A stretch of 64,000 bases of DNA from Acheta domesticus (GCA_031308135.1 JAHLJT010000631.1:7755286-7819285); one strand, 5' to 3'; positions 25,084 to 34,772 are shown, counted from the first letter of the stretch. The notes: a model not told the origin generated them from the sequence alone. Numbers and translations: made by a program.

Positions 25084-25560
25084 TGGCGTCATACGGGTGT
25101 AATCAGAACACAGACGAGAGTGGGTTGTAATAAGTTTATTCATAAGCTAGGCCGTAGTCACAAATAACAAATTGCTCTGTTTACAATTAGCTAACTAAAT
25201 AGATCTCACTACTAGGAGATATTTAATCGAACGGCTACCACACCGCTCTACATCTGAGACCTAATGCATGTCTCGCTCGTCACGACAACGAATTGCCGGC
25301 CCCTTGCCCACGTGCGCCGCTAGTACAACTTACGCGCAACCACTCGCCGACGCTGCTGAGAAACAAGATGAAGACGGAGGCATTGTTCTCACGCCTTTAT
25401 ATAGGCCCTTCGGCGCTACCCGCCGCCCCCATTGCCTCCGTCGTACCACGCCGCACCCGTGCTGGGCAGAATTTCCCCATGCGTCATCATCTGCGCCCTT
25501 CGTTAAACATCCGGCCATCTGCCGCGTGTTGTCGCCGTTTTAGCGCGCCACGACGCTACA
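25084..25560 (-). mobile_element. Solo LTR, 477 bp
   Basis: Read on the minus strand it starts TGTAGCGTC and ends GACGCCA (TG...CA). It is flanked by the direct repeat ATGGTG at 25078-25083 and 25561-25566. A TATA box (complement of TTTATA at 25396-25401, inside 'ctatataaagg') and a downstream AATAAA (complement at 25135-25140) sit in the order U3-R-U5 requires. No second LTR, primer-binding site or gag-pol follows, so this is the recombination remnant of an LTR retrotransposon. The TATA-containing U3 and the 6-bp duplication do not decide between Gypsy and Bel/Pao. A U3 fragment of the same family lies at 59552-59650. Confidence 0.85.
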
Positions 25561-25566
25561 ATGGTG

Positions 25567-25689
25567 TCGCCGCTTCGCGCCTCACGCGTCGGGGAGCGCT
25601 GGCGACGGGTTGTGCGCGCACGCATGCGTGAGGCGATCGATGATCCGCGAAGGAGTGAAGGCGTCACTTCAGCCCTCGATTTTTGGCGG
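25567..25689. other. GC-rich DNA around the LTR insertion site
   Basis: Short GC-rich stretch with 'cgcgcacgcatgcgtg'. No feature is assigned. Confidence 0.3.
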
Positions 25690-26037
25690 CGATGATGTAA
25701 CGGTAAGCGTATCGGACTGTAATACCCAAGTGCGCGGTTTCGAACCCGATCGAAGCCGTTAATTTTTAGGGGCGAAAAAATACTTCGTACGCCTTCCTTC
25801 GGAGGGGAAGTAAAGCCGGCTGTCCCATGTTAGTAGATTTACTGCATGTAAAAGATCCTCAAGCCTAAATGACGCCTCTGAGCTAAATTCAAAATCCCCT
25901 GTTTCGTCGCCCATGGAATAGCTTCTTTCTCCGCTAGTTGGTGAAAGGAGCGTAGCGAAATTTGCATGGTCAGACAGAAGAGCAGGCCTCATGGCCTGAG
26001 TCTCACCGCGTAAAATAAGGCAATTCAATTCAATGAC
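25690..26037 (+). mobile_element. SINE family 3, near full-length
   Basis: The head (25690-25765) is tRNA-like: 'gatgtaacggtaagcg' resembles an A box and GGTTTCGAACCC a B box. The body runs through 'aaagccggctgtcccatg', 'ctccgctagttggtgaaagg' and 'catggcctgagtctcacc' to a CAATT-repeat tail (26023-26034). The same 3' part is present inverted at 961-1182. Confidence 0.78.
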
Positions 26038-26544
26038 TCTGCACCTTCCAACGCCTCTTGGGTGTATCTGAAGCCAGTGGTTTTAATTCAGTGTAATTTT
26101 ATTAATTTCTTCGTAATAACAGTACACATGACTTTGATAGAAATAATGCTGCGTATAAAGACGAACGAATCTAAATTTACTGCAATAAAACGATTGAATG
26201 CTTGAAAAAAAGCACCTTTACTCAATTATTTATCAAATGAAAAAGGAAAAAATATTGTTTCAATAGTTATAATGCGTTTCCAAGATTTTCTACAGCATAT
26301 ACCTCGTCTTCTAGAGATAAATCACACCATAATTATGTTTACTAGTTATTTTCTAGTTTTCCTTTTCACATACTTTGATATTGCCAGCATTAAAACGTGT
26401 TCACGTAATAAACATGTGACACACAATCTGAATCATTCGTTAATTATGCTTGCCGCTGGTTTTCAGTTGTGGCTCAGATACCCGTCAACAGCTTTTCCTT
26501 GTCATAATTCTAGCACATCATTTTACGTTCCCGTATACGTACGT
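26038..26544. other. AT-rich DNA, nothing seen
   Basis: No exon or repeat boundary recognised. Confidence 0.4.
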
Positions 26545-26975
26545 ATACACGGAGTGATAAAAGTAGTACAGGGAAAGTTACGTAATGCTGCGCGAAAAAA
26601 TGGCGAATTTTCGGCGGGAAAAAATTCATTGCCGGGCCGTGATAACGAAAAAGTGGATAAAACCACTTGCTAAATTAAGAAAAAATCCTCTAACACGCAG
26701 CGTAGTCAAAATCCCTGTTTTGTAAGTTCTTGATACCGAAAAACCAATTGAAAGGAAAACGTCTGTCCGTCTGTGTATCCGTCTGTGAACACTGCTAGCG
26801 CCTGAACCATACGTACGATTTCTTCCAAAATGGATATTCCCCGGTCGATCTGGTTCTAGTCGAAGCTTTGAGATTTTGAAAAAGATTCTGTAAAATTTGG
26901 GGGTACTTTACATGAAGCCCCCCGGACATTTTCAAAATTTTCTCAAAAACGACTCCTAATTTTTAATAAAATGTG
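26545..26975 (+). repeat. Interspersed repeat R4, copy 3
   Basis: Closely matches the reverse complement of 61105-61535. Shared segments include 'cagggaaagtta', 'tggcgaattttcg', 'aaccgttcaggcgctag'-like DNA preceding 'cgtacgatttcttccaaaa', 'tggatattcc', and 'gggtactttacatgaagc'. These two are the least diverged pair of the family in this window. No coding frame survives. Confidence 0.78.
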
Positions 26976-27745
26976 TGAGTCTTGCGTACATAGTGAGGCG
27001 AACTTGAAGAGACAGTACATATAGCGTCGTAAACAGGCAAGTGGTCGGACAATAATAATCCCATACAATCTCACAAAAAATCATTGCCGGTACATAATTT
27101 GTGACTATAATTAGTGAGATGGTGGACGTGCGCCCACAACTTCATTTTCATATTTTCAAGTATCTCTCTAATCAGAGAACCCGCATTTGTTTGACCCAGT
27201 AGCCGTCTTAAGGTTCTGTTATGCAACGTAGTATGCCTCCAATTAATTATACTAGACAACAAAAAAGAACGCTGATGAAGTTGATCCGATTTCAACAATT
27301 GCTGCCTGCCAATACAATTTTGCCGGAACTTGACGGAACTTTCATCTTTATCACAACTCTATGTGTATTGTCGTTTATTCTAAAGTCGTAAAGTATTAAG
27401 AGTATGAAGACGAGTTCTAAAGAATTACGAATATTATTTCGTATGAAATATATTTATCTGCTACGAGTTGAGCGAACCCCAAAATGAATTATTTTATGAA
27501 GAATGTCGGACACAAGAGTATGGTATAGTCACTTAAATCTACCTTGTAATATACAGTATGTACTCCTTTGTTGCAACAGAATATTAGAAGGTCCCAGCGG
27601 CTGTACTGATGGGTGTTTTTGAAGTTAATATATGTACGGCAGACTGTTATTTGTCTTGATCTTGGTTATTATTTCAAGCAGAGTTGAACTAACAGAAACC
27701 AATAACCTTTTTCTTCCAATCAAAACACAACCTTAACAATAACCA
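26976..27745. other. AT-rich DNA with an unassigned minus-strand frame
   Basis: A 75-residue minus-strand frame at 27071-27298 (containing 'RRLLGQTNAGSLIREILENM') has protein-like composition and may be a retroelement remnant. I cannot name its family. Confidence 0.3.
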
Positions 27746-27840
27746 ATTATGAAAACGTGCACAAAATTCACTTCTCCCCATAGCTCGTCACACGCAGTTT
27801 TTAACTGTTTTGACGTAAATAAATAAATAAATAAATAAAA
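27746..27840 (+). mobile_element. Non-LTR retrotransposon 3' end, (TAAA)n tail, copy 1
   Basis: 'aattatgaaaacgtgcacaa', 'atagctcgtcacac' and 'aactgtttt' are followed by 'gacg(taaa)n'. The same ~95 bp, ending in the same tetranucleotide tail, is at 42604-42702. Two copies anchored at an identical microsatellite 3' end indicate 5'-truncated LINE (or SINE) insertions. Confidence 0.75.
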
Positions 27841-27872
27841 CCAAAAAACACCGTACGCCTTTTCTAACGACC

Positions 27873-29494
27873 CACGGTGGTCTGAACGGGGTCGAAACGC
27901 GCGCATAGAATGTTATGTTAAATAACTACTTATTTCGTGATTTTAAAACGGCTTTTTGAGTATGAATCTAACGAAACATATTCTAGATGTGAAATAATAA
28001 CATTCCACTTAATTTATATTGTTTATTTATTTATTATGCCACCTTTGGCATGACATCCAGCGCTGATGCTTCGACTGCTGACTGCACTTCCACAGAGAGA
28101 GGCAATTCCGGGCGACGAATTTTTTTTTTTTCAATTCTTCACTTGATATCAAATATTTATTTCACAGAGACGTGTTTCTATGTTGTTTTATAATTGCTCG
28201 TCGATGATCACTTATTTAATTGAAATGGGTGTTTTTTTCAAAGCTAGTCATGTAAAGTTTAAACTTTCGCCATTTTCAAAAAGGCAGGCCAAGGTGACTC
28301 TTGTTAACGAAAACGTATTACGAAATGTCCACTTAATAATATTTATTAGTTTCATGAAAGTGTGTTTAGTTGTTTTTGTATAATATCTCGTCAAAAATCA
28401 CTTACTTTTGGATAAGGCGCGTTCTTTCAAATCTCATGAAAATTTTAAATGGTCGCCATTTTAAAAGAGGTAGGCCGAGGCGGTTGTTGTTAACGAAAAA
28501 ACATCAACAAATGATACCGAATTAATTACAGTTATTAATAACACCGACATTTTTAGTTGTTTTTGAGTAATTGTCCGTCAAAGATCACTTAGTTTTGGAA
28601 ATGGCGCTTTATTTCAAACCTCAATTAAAATTTTAACGGTCGCCATTTTAAAAGAGGCCAGCCGAGGCGGCTGTTGTTAACAGAAAAACATTAACACATG
28701 TCCACATAATAACATTTATTAATTTCATGGAAATGTTTTTGGGTGTTTTCGTGTAATTCCCTTCAAAAATAATTTAGTTTTGGAAATGGCGCTTTATTTC
28801 AAACCTCAAGTAAACGTTTAACGGCCACCATTTTAATAGAGACCAGCTGAGGCGGCTGTTGTTAACAAAAAACATTAACAAATGTCCAATGAATAATATT
28901 TATTGATTTCATGGAAATGTTTTTGGGTGTTTTCGTGTGATTGCCCATCAAAACTGACTTAGAGAATGAAAATGACGCTTTCTTTCAAACCACGTCATGT
29001 AAACTTGAAACCGTCGCCATTTTAAAAGGGACCAGCCGAGGCTGCTGTTGTTAACGAAGAAACATTAACAAATGTTTATTTAATAATTGTTATTAATTTC
29101 ATGGAAGTGTTTTTACTTGTTTTTATGTAATTTCCCGTCAAAGATCAAATTAATGAAAATCATGCTTCTTTTCAACCTCGTCATGAACAGTTTAAATAGA
29201 CGCCATTTTGAAAGAGGTTGGTCAAGGTGGTTGTTGTCAAAGAAAAACTAATTACAAATGTTTATTTAATAACATACTTTAATTTCAAAGAGATGTTTTA
29301 GAGGTTTTAATGTTATTGCTTGTCAAATTTCACTTATGTATGTATGGCTGTAAGCATTGATACAAATTATTGTGTTTTACTGATTTCTAGTAATTTGAAG
29401 TATGTAGAATTGATATTTATCAAGAAATAATCCTTTTTCAAAAATTAAAATTTGGGGCCTATGCGCGTGTTTCGACCCTGTTCAGACCACCGTG
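27873..29494. mobile_element. TIR-bounded element filled with ~187-bp tandem repeats
   Basis: 34-nt inverted termini, each containing GGTCTGAAC(G/A)GGGTCGAAAC, lie at 27873-27906 and 29461-29494 with two mismatches. Between them, from about 28165 to 29335, are six diverged direct repeats. The landmark 'gttaacgaaaaacattaac' recurs near 28303, 28489, 28677, 28861, 29051 and 29236 (184-190 bp apart), each preceded by 'cgccattttaaaagaggccag'-like sequence. No transposase frame is present. I see no clear target duplication. Confidence 0.75.
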
Positions 29495-30078
29495 ACCCCT
29501 GCATACGAGGTTTAAGGCAACCAAACCTCATAGATTTGGTTAATGCCTCGAACTAGTAACTCACGCGAAATTAGATTCTCCTTCCGGAACTAAGATGTCC
29601 TTCCCACAAACGGGCTGCCACTCCAGACGCTGATTTTCAAGCTGAGTGCCTGATGAAGGAGGTGGGTGGAACTGAAGGCGGGGGGTGGAAGTGTCGGTGA
29701 GGGTTGGGGCCCCAAACAGGTCGGTGGGGGCGGGGGCGGGGGGCAGGGGGGCTGTTAATCACTTGCTGCGCGTTCCGCTCAGTTTGAGGAGCGAAACTTG
29801 TGCTCCGCAGAGAGCAAATTAAGGCGCTTTAGGAGTTCACGTAATGGGAGTAATTGAGTGTTCGCGTTCCTCGTGGCCCTGTTAACACATGTAACGCGCC
29901 GAACATGCGCTTGCGGGGCAAACTGCCTCCCAAACTGGGTAAGCTGAGATGGCCTAGTTCGCCTCTGGGCCGGTGCGGAATATTGAACGTTGCATCGGTG
30001 GCAAAAGGGGGGGAGAAACTTTGGCTGGGTTGCATTCCCCTTGAAAAATGAATATGCACACTCTCCCCATGTAGACAC
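29495..30078. other. Unassigned DNA with G-rich tract
   Basis: 29640-29752 is G-rich (see the separate entry). 29820-30078 is moderately GC-rich, with open frames on the minus strand that do not resemble known proteins. Confidence 0.4.
29724..29752 (+). other. G-quadruplex-forming motif
   Basis: Four runs of five or more G separated by single C or CA linkers: GGGGG-C-GGGGG-C-GGGGGG-CA-GGGGGG. Short loops and long G runs predict a very stable intramolecular quadruplex if single-stranded. Confidence 0.8.
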
Positions 30079-30090
30079 CAGACGCCCTTC
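30079..30090. repeat. Target-site duplication, left copy
   Basis: CAGACGCCCTTC here is repeated exactly at 30618-30629, bracketing the SINE at 30091-30617. A 12-bp duplication is typical of LINE-mediated target-primed insertion. Confidence 0.9.
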
Positions 30091-30617
30091 AACCTGATGT
30101 CACTGCAGTCCCTCTGACCGGGAGGTCCTAGGTTCGAGTCCCGACAGCGGCAGGACTTTCGACACTAGCTTGTCAGCTAGGTCGAATTCAGTCGCTGTCT
30201 GGAGGAGAATTCTAGCGGCCGGCTGCTCTGATCGGTAGTTTTCCGTGGTTTCTCGGATCACCACCAGGCGAATGCCGGAGCAGTACCCTAACAAACGGGA
30301 CACGGACCGCGCGTGATCTTTCCTGCTTCTTTGTCCTATCCTCTCCTCTTACACACACACTTACACTAACATGCACTACACTACCACATATGCCTGGAGA
30401 CCGGTCGGGAGCTTAGAGCTTGTCCCGGCTGGGGCGGTGCCCCGCTGGTGAGAGATAACTGGTTGAGGGGAAAACCCCGCTAGTCGACAGTAGGTCGGCG
30501 CCGGATCTCGCCATCCAGCGGGGAAAAGATCGTCACCTCCAGAGAGAAAACACGCACTACACTTACGGGGCTAATGACCTAAGTAGTTGGCGCGCCCGGA
30601 AACATCAATCAATCAAT
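30091..30617 (+). mobile_element. SINE family 1, insertion with 12-bp target duplication
   Basis: Begins at 'aacctgatgtcactgcagtc', just downstream of the A box, retains the perfect B box GGTTCGAGTCC (about 30132) and the whole body including 'ggtcggcgccgg', and ends 'ggcgcgcccggaaac' then (ATCA)n. The exact flanking duplication defines both ends and shows that the TCAATCAATCA repeats are the true 3' tail. It lies immediately 3' of a dead hAT transposase reading frame. Confidence 0.93.
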
Positions 30618-31190
30618 CAGACGCCCTTCTTACCTGCCCGTTCTCGGCAATTATATTTGGCGATTTCGTAACTTCATCCGGGAAGTGTTGGTAGTAGTGA
30701 ATAATCATCAAGTGGATAAGCCGTTGTTGCGTCATGATGCCCCGCCGATAAGACTTCATTCTACCCAGGGACAAAAACGATCGTTCTGCCGCCAATGCCA
30801 TCGTAGGCACAGTCAAATAAAGTATTACTTGATTTACTTCAAAGAATATACCAGAAGCTATATATTCTGCTTCATGCTTGAACACGTCAACCAAATCTTG
30901 AATAATTTTGATTTTTTTACAGTTACTTTCAGTTTTTAAAAGTGAAGAAAGCATCTGTTCAAAGCATGGAACTGTGTGTCCTTTGAATATATTTTAAAGT
31001 TGGAAATAAACAGATTTTTCATTAGCTGTTCAATGCCTTGACACAGGGTTAAAGTAGAGCTTCCAAATCGTCTGGCTTTAAAACTAAGTCATAGGCTTCA
31101 AAATACTTTGCACGATAGCATTCTTTTAGAGTGTTGGACACTTGAGCAAAGTTTATATTTAGTGTGCTCGTCAATGTATGGACACTTTAT
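30618..31190 (-). pseudogene. hAT transposase C-terminal (dimerisation) domain, dead
   Basis: The minus-strand peptide encoded at 30613-30954 contains YLTVPTMALAAERSFLSL, then RMKSYRRGIMTQQRL and IHLMIIHYY. This matches the hAT C-terminal dimerisation domain, whose hallmark is a 'P..S...ERSFS.L..IK...R..M...RL..L' pattern. The last residues and stop come from the target duplication and SINE tail, so the original end is lost. Upstream minus-strand sequence to about 31190 keeps transposase-like fragments (for example 'YRAKYFEAYDLV') broken by stops. It is likely derived from a ZMYM1-like hAT lineage. It is non-functional. Confidence 0.82.
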
Positions 31191-32243
31191 CAAAATCGGA
31201 AAAATCAGCGTAACATCGATGATCGTCGTACCCATGATTGTTAAGACTGAATAGTGGGAAACAGTTAGTGTAGAAATCTAAGATGACGAAACATCTCTAT
31301 ATTACCAGTATATATTATTTCTAGAGGATATGTTTGTTTCCTTAATGCCAGTGCGCTCCTGGATTAATCGAATCATCGATCATAGTAAGGTTTGTGTTGG
31401 ACAGAGAAGGTTGCAGCAGATTTTCTGAGAGTTCTTGTGTTTCCTAAGTCTCGTATTTCGCCATAGCTTCATCATCATTTCATTCGCATCATCATCATTA
31501 TCATCACCACCCAGCATTGATATCATGCATAACAGGCACGGCCGAAAACGCTGGGGACATGAGGATAATGGATAATAAATAAATAAACTACATTTGTAGT
31601 GGATGTTGGCCGGTCAGCAGAAATTTCGGCGATAAGTGCCCCAATCCGGAGATAAATGACAGTTACATCCTATGAAAAGTGACATCGAACAGCCTTCTAA
31701 GTAGCCAATGAGAGCGTTCCTCAATTTGAGAAAAATGACCATTTCAGTAAAAATAAATTTATATGATTACTTCAGAAAGATCCCGCAACTTGTACAAAGC
31801 AACAGCATTTGATAAATAACCGCTTCAAAGAATTTCAAATTTTATTATCTTTAATATGAAAAGATTCAGATTAGGTAAATGACAGCTATTTTTAATAGTT
31901 TTCATCTTATTTCATGCCGTTCTCATTCCATTCTAGCCTTCTCTCGCCGCAGAAACATAATTTCAATATAAAAAGTTTAAATTATATAAAAGATGGCTGT
32001 TTTTAATGAGTTTCATCTTATTTCAATTCACGCCGTTCTCTTTTTCAGAGAAATTTCATCTAGTCAAATGGATTTCTTCAGGATGCTGGACGAGAAAATA
32101 GAGAGTGTAAGTTCTGCTTTTCATTTTTTTTGCAAACTCTTTTATTTCCTATATCTTTTATCCCTCCCCCTTGCTGCATATATTTTACGTCTTAGTAACG
32201 AACTGTATCTCTTATCAATATTTAGGACTGTCTGTTGTAATAA
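31191..32243. other. AT-rich presumed intron DNA
   Basis: Contains an imperfect ATC-rich microsatellite near 31470-31510. No exon recognised. Confidence 0.4.
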
Positions 32244-32458
32244 TTTGAATATAAAATAATAGTTCCAAGACGTTTATAGACAGACTAACAATAAAATTTG
32301 TATTCATAAAATCACATAATTGCATATATATATATATATAAATATGTATATATATACATATTTTTTTAATTCAACTGTGCAATTATGTGATTTTATGAAT
32401 AAAAATTTTATTGTTAGTCTGTCTATAAACGTCTTGGTACCATTATTTTATATTCGAA
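32244..32458. mobile_element. Palindromic MITE with AT-microsatellite loop
   Basis: Arms of about 85-90 nt (32244-32334 and 32376-32458) are near-perfect inverted copies sharing 'gacgtttatagacagacta' and 'caataaaatt', separated by a loop of alternating TA/ATAT. The transcript or single strand would form a long hairpin. The superfamily cannot be fixed because no clear target duplication is seen. Confidence 0.8.
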
Positions 32459-32484
32459 CTGTATCTCTCTCGATGTCTATTATA

Positions 32485-32948
32485 CAGGTGTCCGGGAAGG
32501 AAACGTACTCAAAGTTGGTTTGAAAAAAATTATTTCTGGGCAAAAATTTGCATTTTGGAAACATAGAAACACTCCAGAGACATGTAAATTCTTTATTATT
32601 TACAAAAGAAAAGAATATATTTGCTCAGACAGTAAAAGTAAGCGCGAAATAAAAAAAGGACTCGAATTGTGTAAATTGAGTGCTCTTTTATTTCTCGCTT
32701 AATTTTTCTTTCTGAACAAATATATTAATTTCTTTTGTAAATAATAAACAATTTACATGTTTCTGAAAGGTTTCCATGCTTCTACAATGCAAATTTTTGC
32801 CTAGAAATCAATTTTTCAAACCAACTTTTGAGTGCTTTTTGCGGCTCAACCATTCGGAATATCCACGTAGTGTATAAGACAAAATATGCTTAAAATTGTC
32901 TTAAGAGATCGTTTTCGAAGTTTCGACGTTTCCTCCCCGGACACCCTG
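32485..32948. mobile_element. Palindromic MITE in a TA target (Tc1/mariner-type), 464 bp
   Basis: TA at 32483-32484 and 32949-32950 flanks termini CAGGTGTCCGGGaAGGAAACG and the inverse CAGGGTGTCCGGGgAGGAAACG. The inverted homology continues deep inside ('gcaaaaatttgcatt', 'gtttattatttacaaaagaaa'), so nearly the whole element is a degenerate palindrome. A TA duplication and long inverted repeats are the Tc1/mariner MITE signature. Confidence 0.85.
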
Positions 32949-32950
32949 TA

Positions 32951-33690
32951 GAATGCAGATTCTCAAAGAGGTTGTCGCAGCACTTAAGCACACAATAAAT
33001 ATATACATTGAACGCAATTTTTCTGTGATATGCAAGGAAAAATCCCCAAATAGTATATCAATTGACAAAATGAAATATATTGTAAATTTAACTTTCAGAA
33101 AGATTATTTGCTTTTTTGCTAAAACACTTAAGTTCTATGAAAAATTTTTTTTTCAAAAATCGATGTTTGCAGTGAAGCACGAGACTTAAATTTTTCTGTG
33201 CATTTTTTAAAACAAAACTTGTAATGATTTTTTTGGAGTGCATATTTCTATAAGTTATAGATAAAAAAGTATCTATAACTCACAAGTTAGTAAAGTTGGA
33301 GTGATCGTGTTTGTATAAAAAAGGGGAAACAGGTTTAACTATTGCGTGATTAAGTGAAGTGTGTGCAAAAATGTAGTAAACGTCTACCATGCTACAAGAG
33401 CTAAATATGTTTGCTTCATTAATCACTAATTGCTTGTATACAATACACGAATCTGTTAGCTGCGAACAAGTATTTTTCTCAGTAAATAAAATTCTGTTAT
33501 CTTATGAATTCTACTACTACACTATTGACCATACATAAGACCTCACACAAATGAATTTCTGATACAAAAGATGTTAGGTTAGATTCTTTGAACAGTTAAT
33601 TGTTAAAATAATTAGAATTGTTTGTCAGTGAAGAAAGATTTATAAAACATATTTATGGAAAATGCTTAACGACGAAAATGGTGTATTTTA
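32951..33690. other. AT-rich presumed intron DNA
   Basis: Only a small inverted repeat ('agttatagata' with 'tatctataact', 33251-33281) is seen. No exon. Confidence 0.4.
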
Positions 33691-33847
33691 GTCAGGTTAA
33701 CGGGGCTTGGTCAGTAGGATCAAAATTAATTTAAACCTCGATTGTTTGCCACAAAGCCATGGTTTGTGCCACACAACCATGGTGTTTGACAAACGACCAT
33801 GGTTTAAATTAATTTTGCTCCTACTGACCGAGCCCCGTTAACCTGAC
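33691..33847. mobile_element. Palindromic MITE, 157 bp
   Basis: Terminal inverted repeats of about 47 bp share GTCAGGTTAACGGGGCT at 33691-33707 and, inverted, at 33831-33847, continuing through 'ggtcagtagga' and 'aaaattaatttaaacc'. The middle holds three copies of CCATGG-type words (AACCATGGT and variants). The element lies in the presumed intron 275 bp before the terminal exon. Confidence 0.85.
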
Positions 33848-33928
33848 TCCAAGAAAATATGTTTTGAAAAATTATCTGAAAGGCAACTCTAGAAGTGCAG
33901 TGATGTGAGTATTTTGTACCCCATTATA

Positions 33929-34097
33929 CTGCGATTTTCGTAACTTTGTCCCTGACAGGAATCATCTGTTTCTCTACCATCCAATCAGGAGCCTATATTT
34001 CGCGACAGTGACGTCACTATGGTGACGTTCAAGCTCCCGATTGGGCGAAACCGTGAAGAGCTGATTTCTGTCTGGGACAAAGTTACGAAACTGGCAG
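33929..34097. mobile_element. Palindromic MITE carrying CCAAT and CRE motifs
   Basis: Arms near 33929-33995 and 34032-34097 are inverted copies sharing TTTCGTAACTTTGTCCC and 'caatc(a/g)ggagc'. At the centre is the palindrome AGTGACGTCACT (34007-34018), a consensus CRE. CCAAT (33981-33985) and ATTGG (34040-34044) sit symmetrically about 30 bp either side. The right end is only 24 bp upstream of the terminal exon, so the branch point of that intron probably lies in this element. Confidence 0.8.
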
Positions 34098-34121
34098 TTG
34101 AACGCTGGTTGTTGCCGGCAG

Positions 34122-34772
34122 GGCCCGGACTACGACTCGGGCAGCGAGGAGGAGAAGGCGGCGGAGCGCGCGCGGCTGCGGGCGCTGCTGCGCGACTGGG
34201 AGACGGCGAGCCAGGCGTCGAGCGCGCGCGCCTCGGCGCCCGCCACGCCCGCCCACGCCCACGCACACGCGCACCTCGCCCACGCGCACCTCGCCCACCA
34301 CGCGCACGCCCTCGGGCCCGCGCCCACCAGCGCCAACGGCGACCTGCCGCCGCTGCACCGGCCGCCCGCCGCGCTGGCCGCCGCCGCCGCCGTCGCCGCC
34401 GCCGCGGGCCCCGCCCTCGGGCCCGGCGCCCGCGCCTGGCCGCCCGTCGCCGCCGCGCCCCCGTGCTACCACCACCCGTACGCGCCCGCGGTGGGCGTGC
34501 CCGTGCGCTGGTGCCAGCAGCCGCCGCCGCCGCCGCCCGCCGCGCACTACTACGCACCACCCCCGCCGCACCACTACCACCACCCGTACGCGCCGCACCC
34601 GGTGGCGGCCGCCGCCAAGTGCTGCTACCCGCCGCCGGTGGCCGCCGCCGCCGCCGCCATGGCGCCGCCCCCGCCGCAGCCCGTGCCCGTGCAGTGGTGC
34701 CAACCGCCGATGCAGCACAACTCGGTGGTGCAGTACCGCAAGTCGAGGGGCGTGTACACGGAGCTGGCGTGA
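34122..34772 (+). CDS. Terminal coding exon, His/Ala/Pro-rich C-terminus
   Basis: A frame of 216 codons from a CAG acceptor (AG at 34120-34121, phase 0) to TGA at 34770-34772. The frame is closed upstream by TGA at 34062. The peptide opens PDYDSGSEEEKAAERARLR and LLRDWETASQ, an acidic then basic/amphipathic segment. It then has an Ala/Thr/Pro linker, a His-Ala repeat (residues 44-63), poly-Ala (about 85-100), and His/Tyr/Pro clusters with Cys pairs (CCYHHPYAP, CCYPPP) and paired (R/Q)WCQ motifs, ending YRKSRGVYTELA. It looks like the disordered tail of a membrane or signalling protein, but no family is recognised. GC is extreme compared with the flanks. The acceptor's pyrimidine tract is weak. 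The exon at 22769-23006 ends in a different phase, so they cannot be adjacent exons of one transcript as drawn. Confidence 0.7.
   Translation, partial: GPDYDSGSEEEKAAERARLRALLRDWETASQASSARASAPATPAHAHAHAHLAHAHLAHHAHALGPAPTSANGDLPPLHRPPAALAAAAAVAAAAGPALGPGARAWPPVAAAPPCYHHPYAPAVGVPVRWCQQPPPPPPAAHYYAPPPPHHYHHPYAPHPVAAAAKCCYPPPVAAAAAAMAPPPPQPVPVQWCQPPMQHNSVVQYRKSRGVYTELA

Noticed and set aside
25690..25765. Possible functional tRNA gene
   Set aside because: A and B boxes are recognisable, but anticodon and acceptor stems do not pair and the sequence continues into a SINE body.
27881..27900. Hammerhead ribozyme core in the TIR of the 27873-29494 element
   Set aside because: CTGAACG/CTGAACA breaks the required CTGANGA box, although GAAAC is present.
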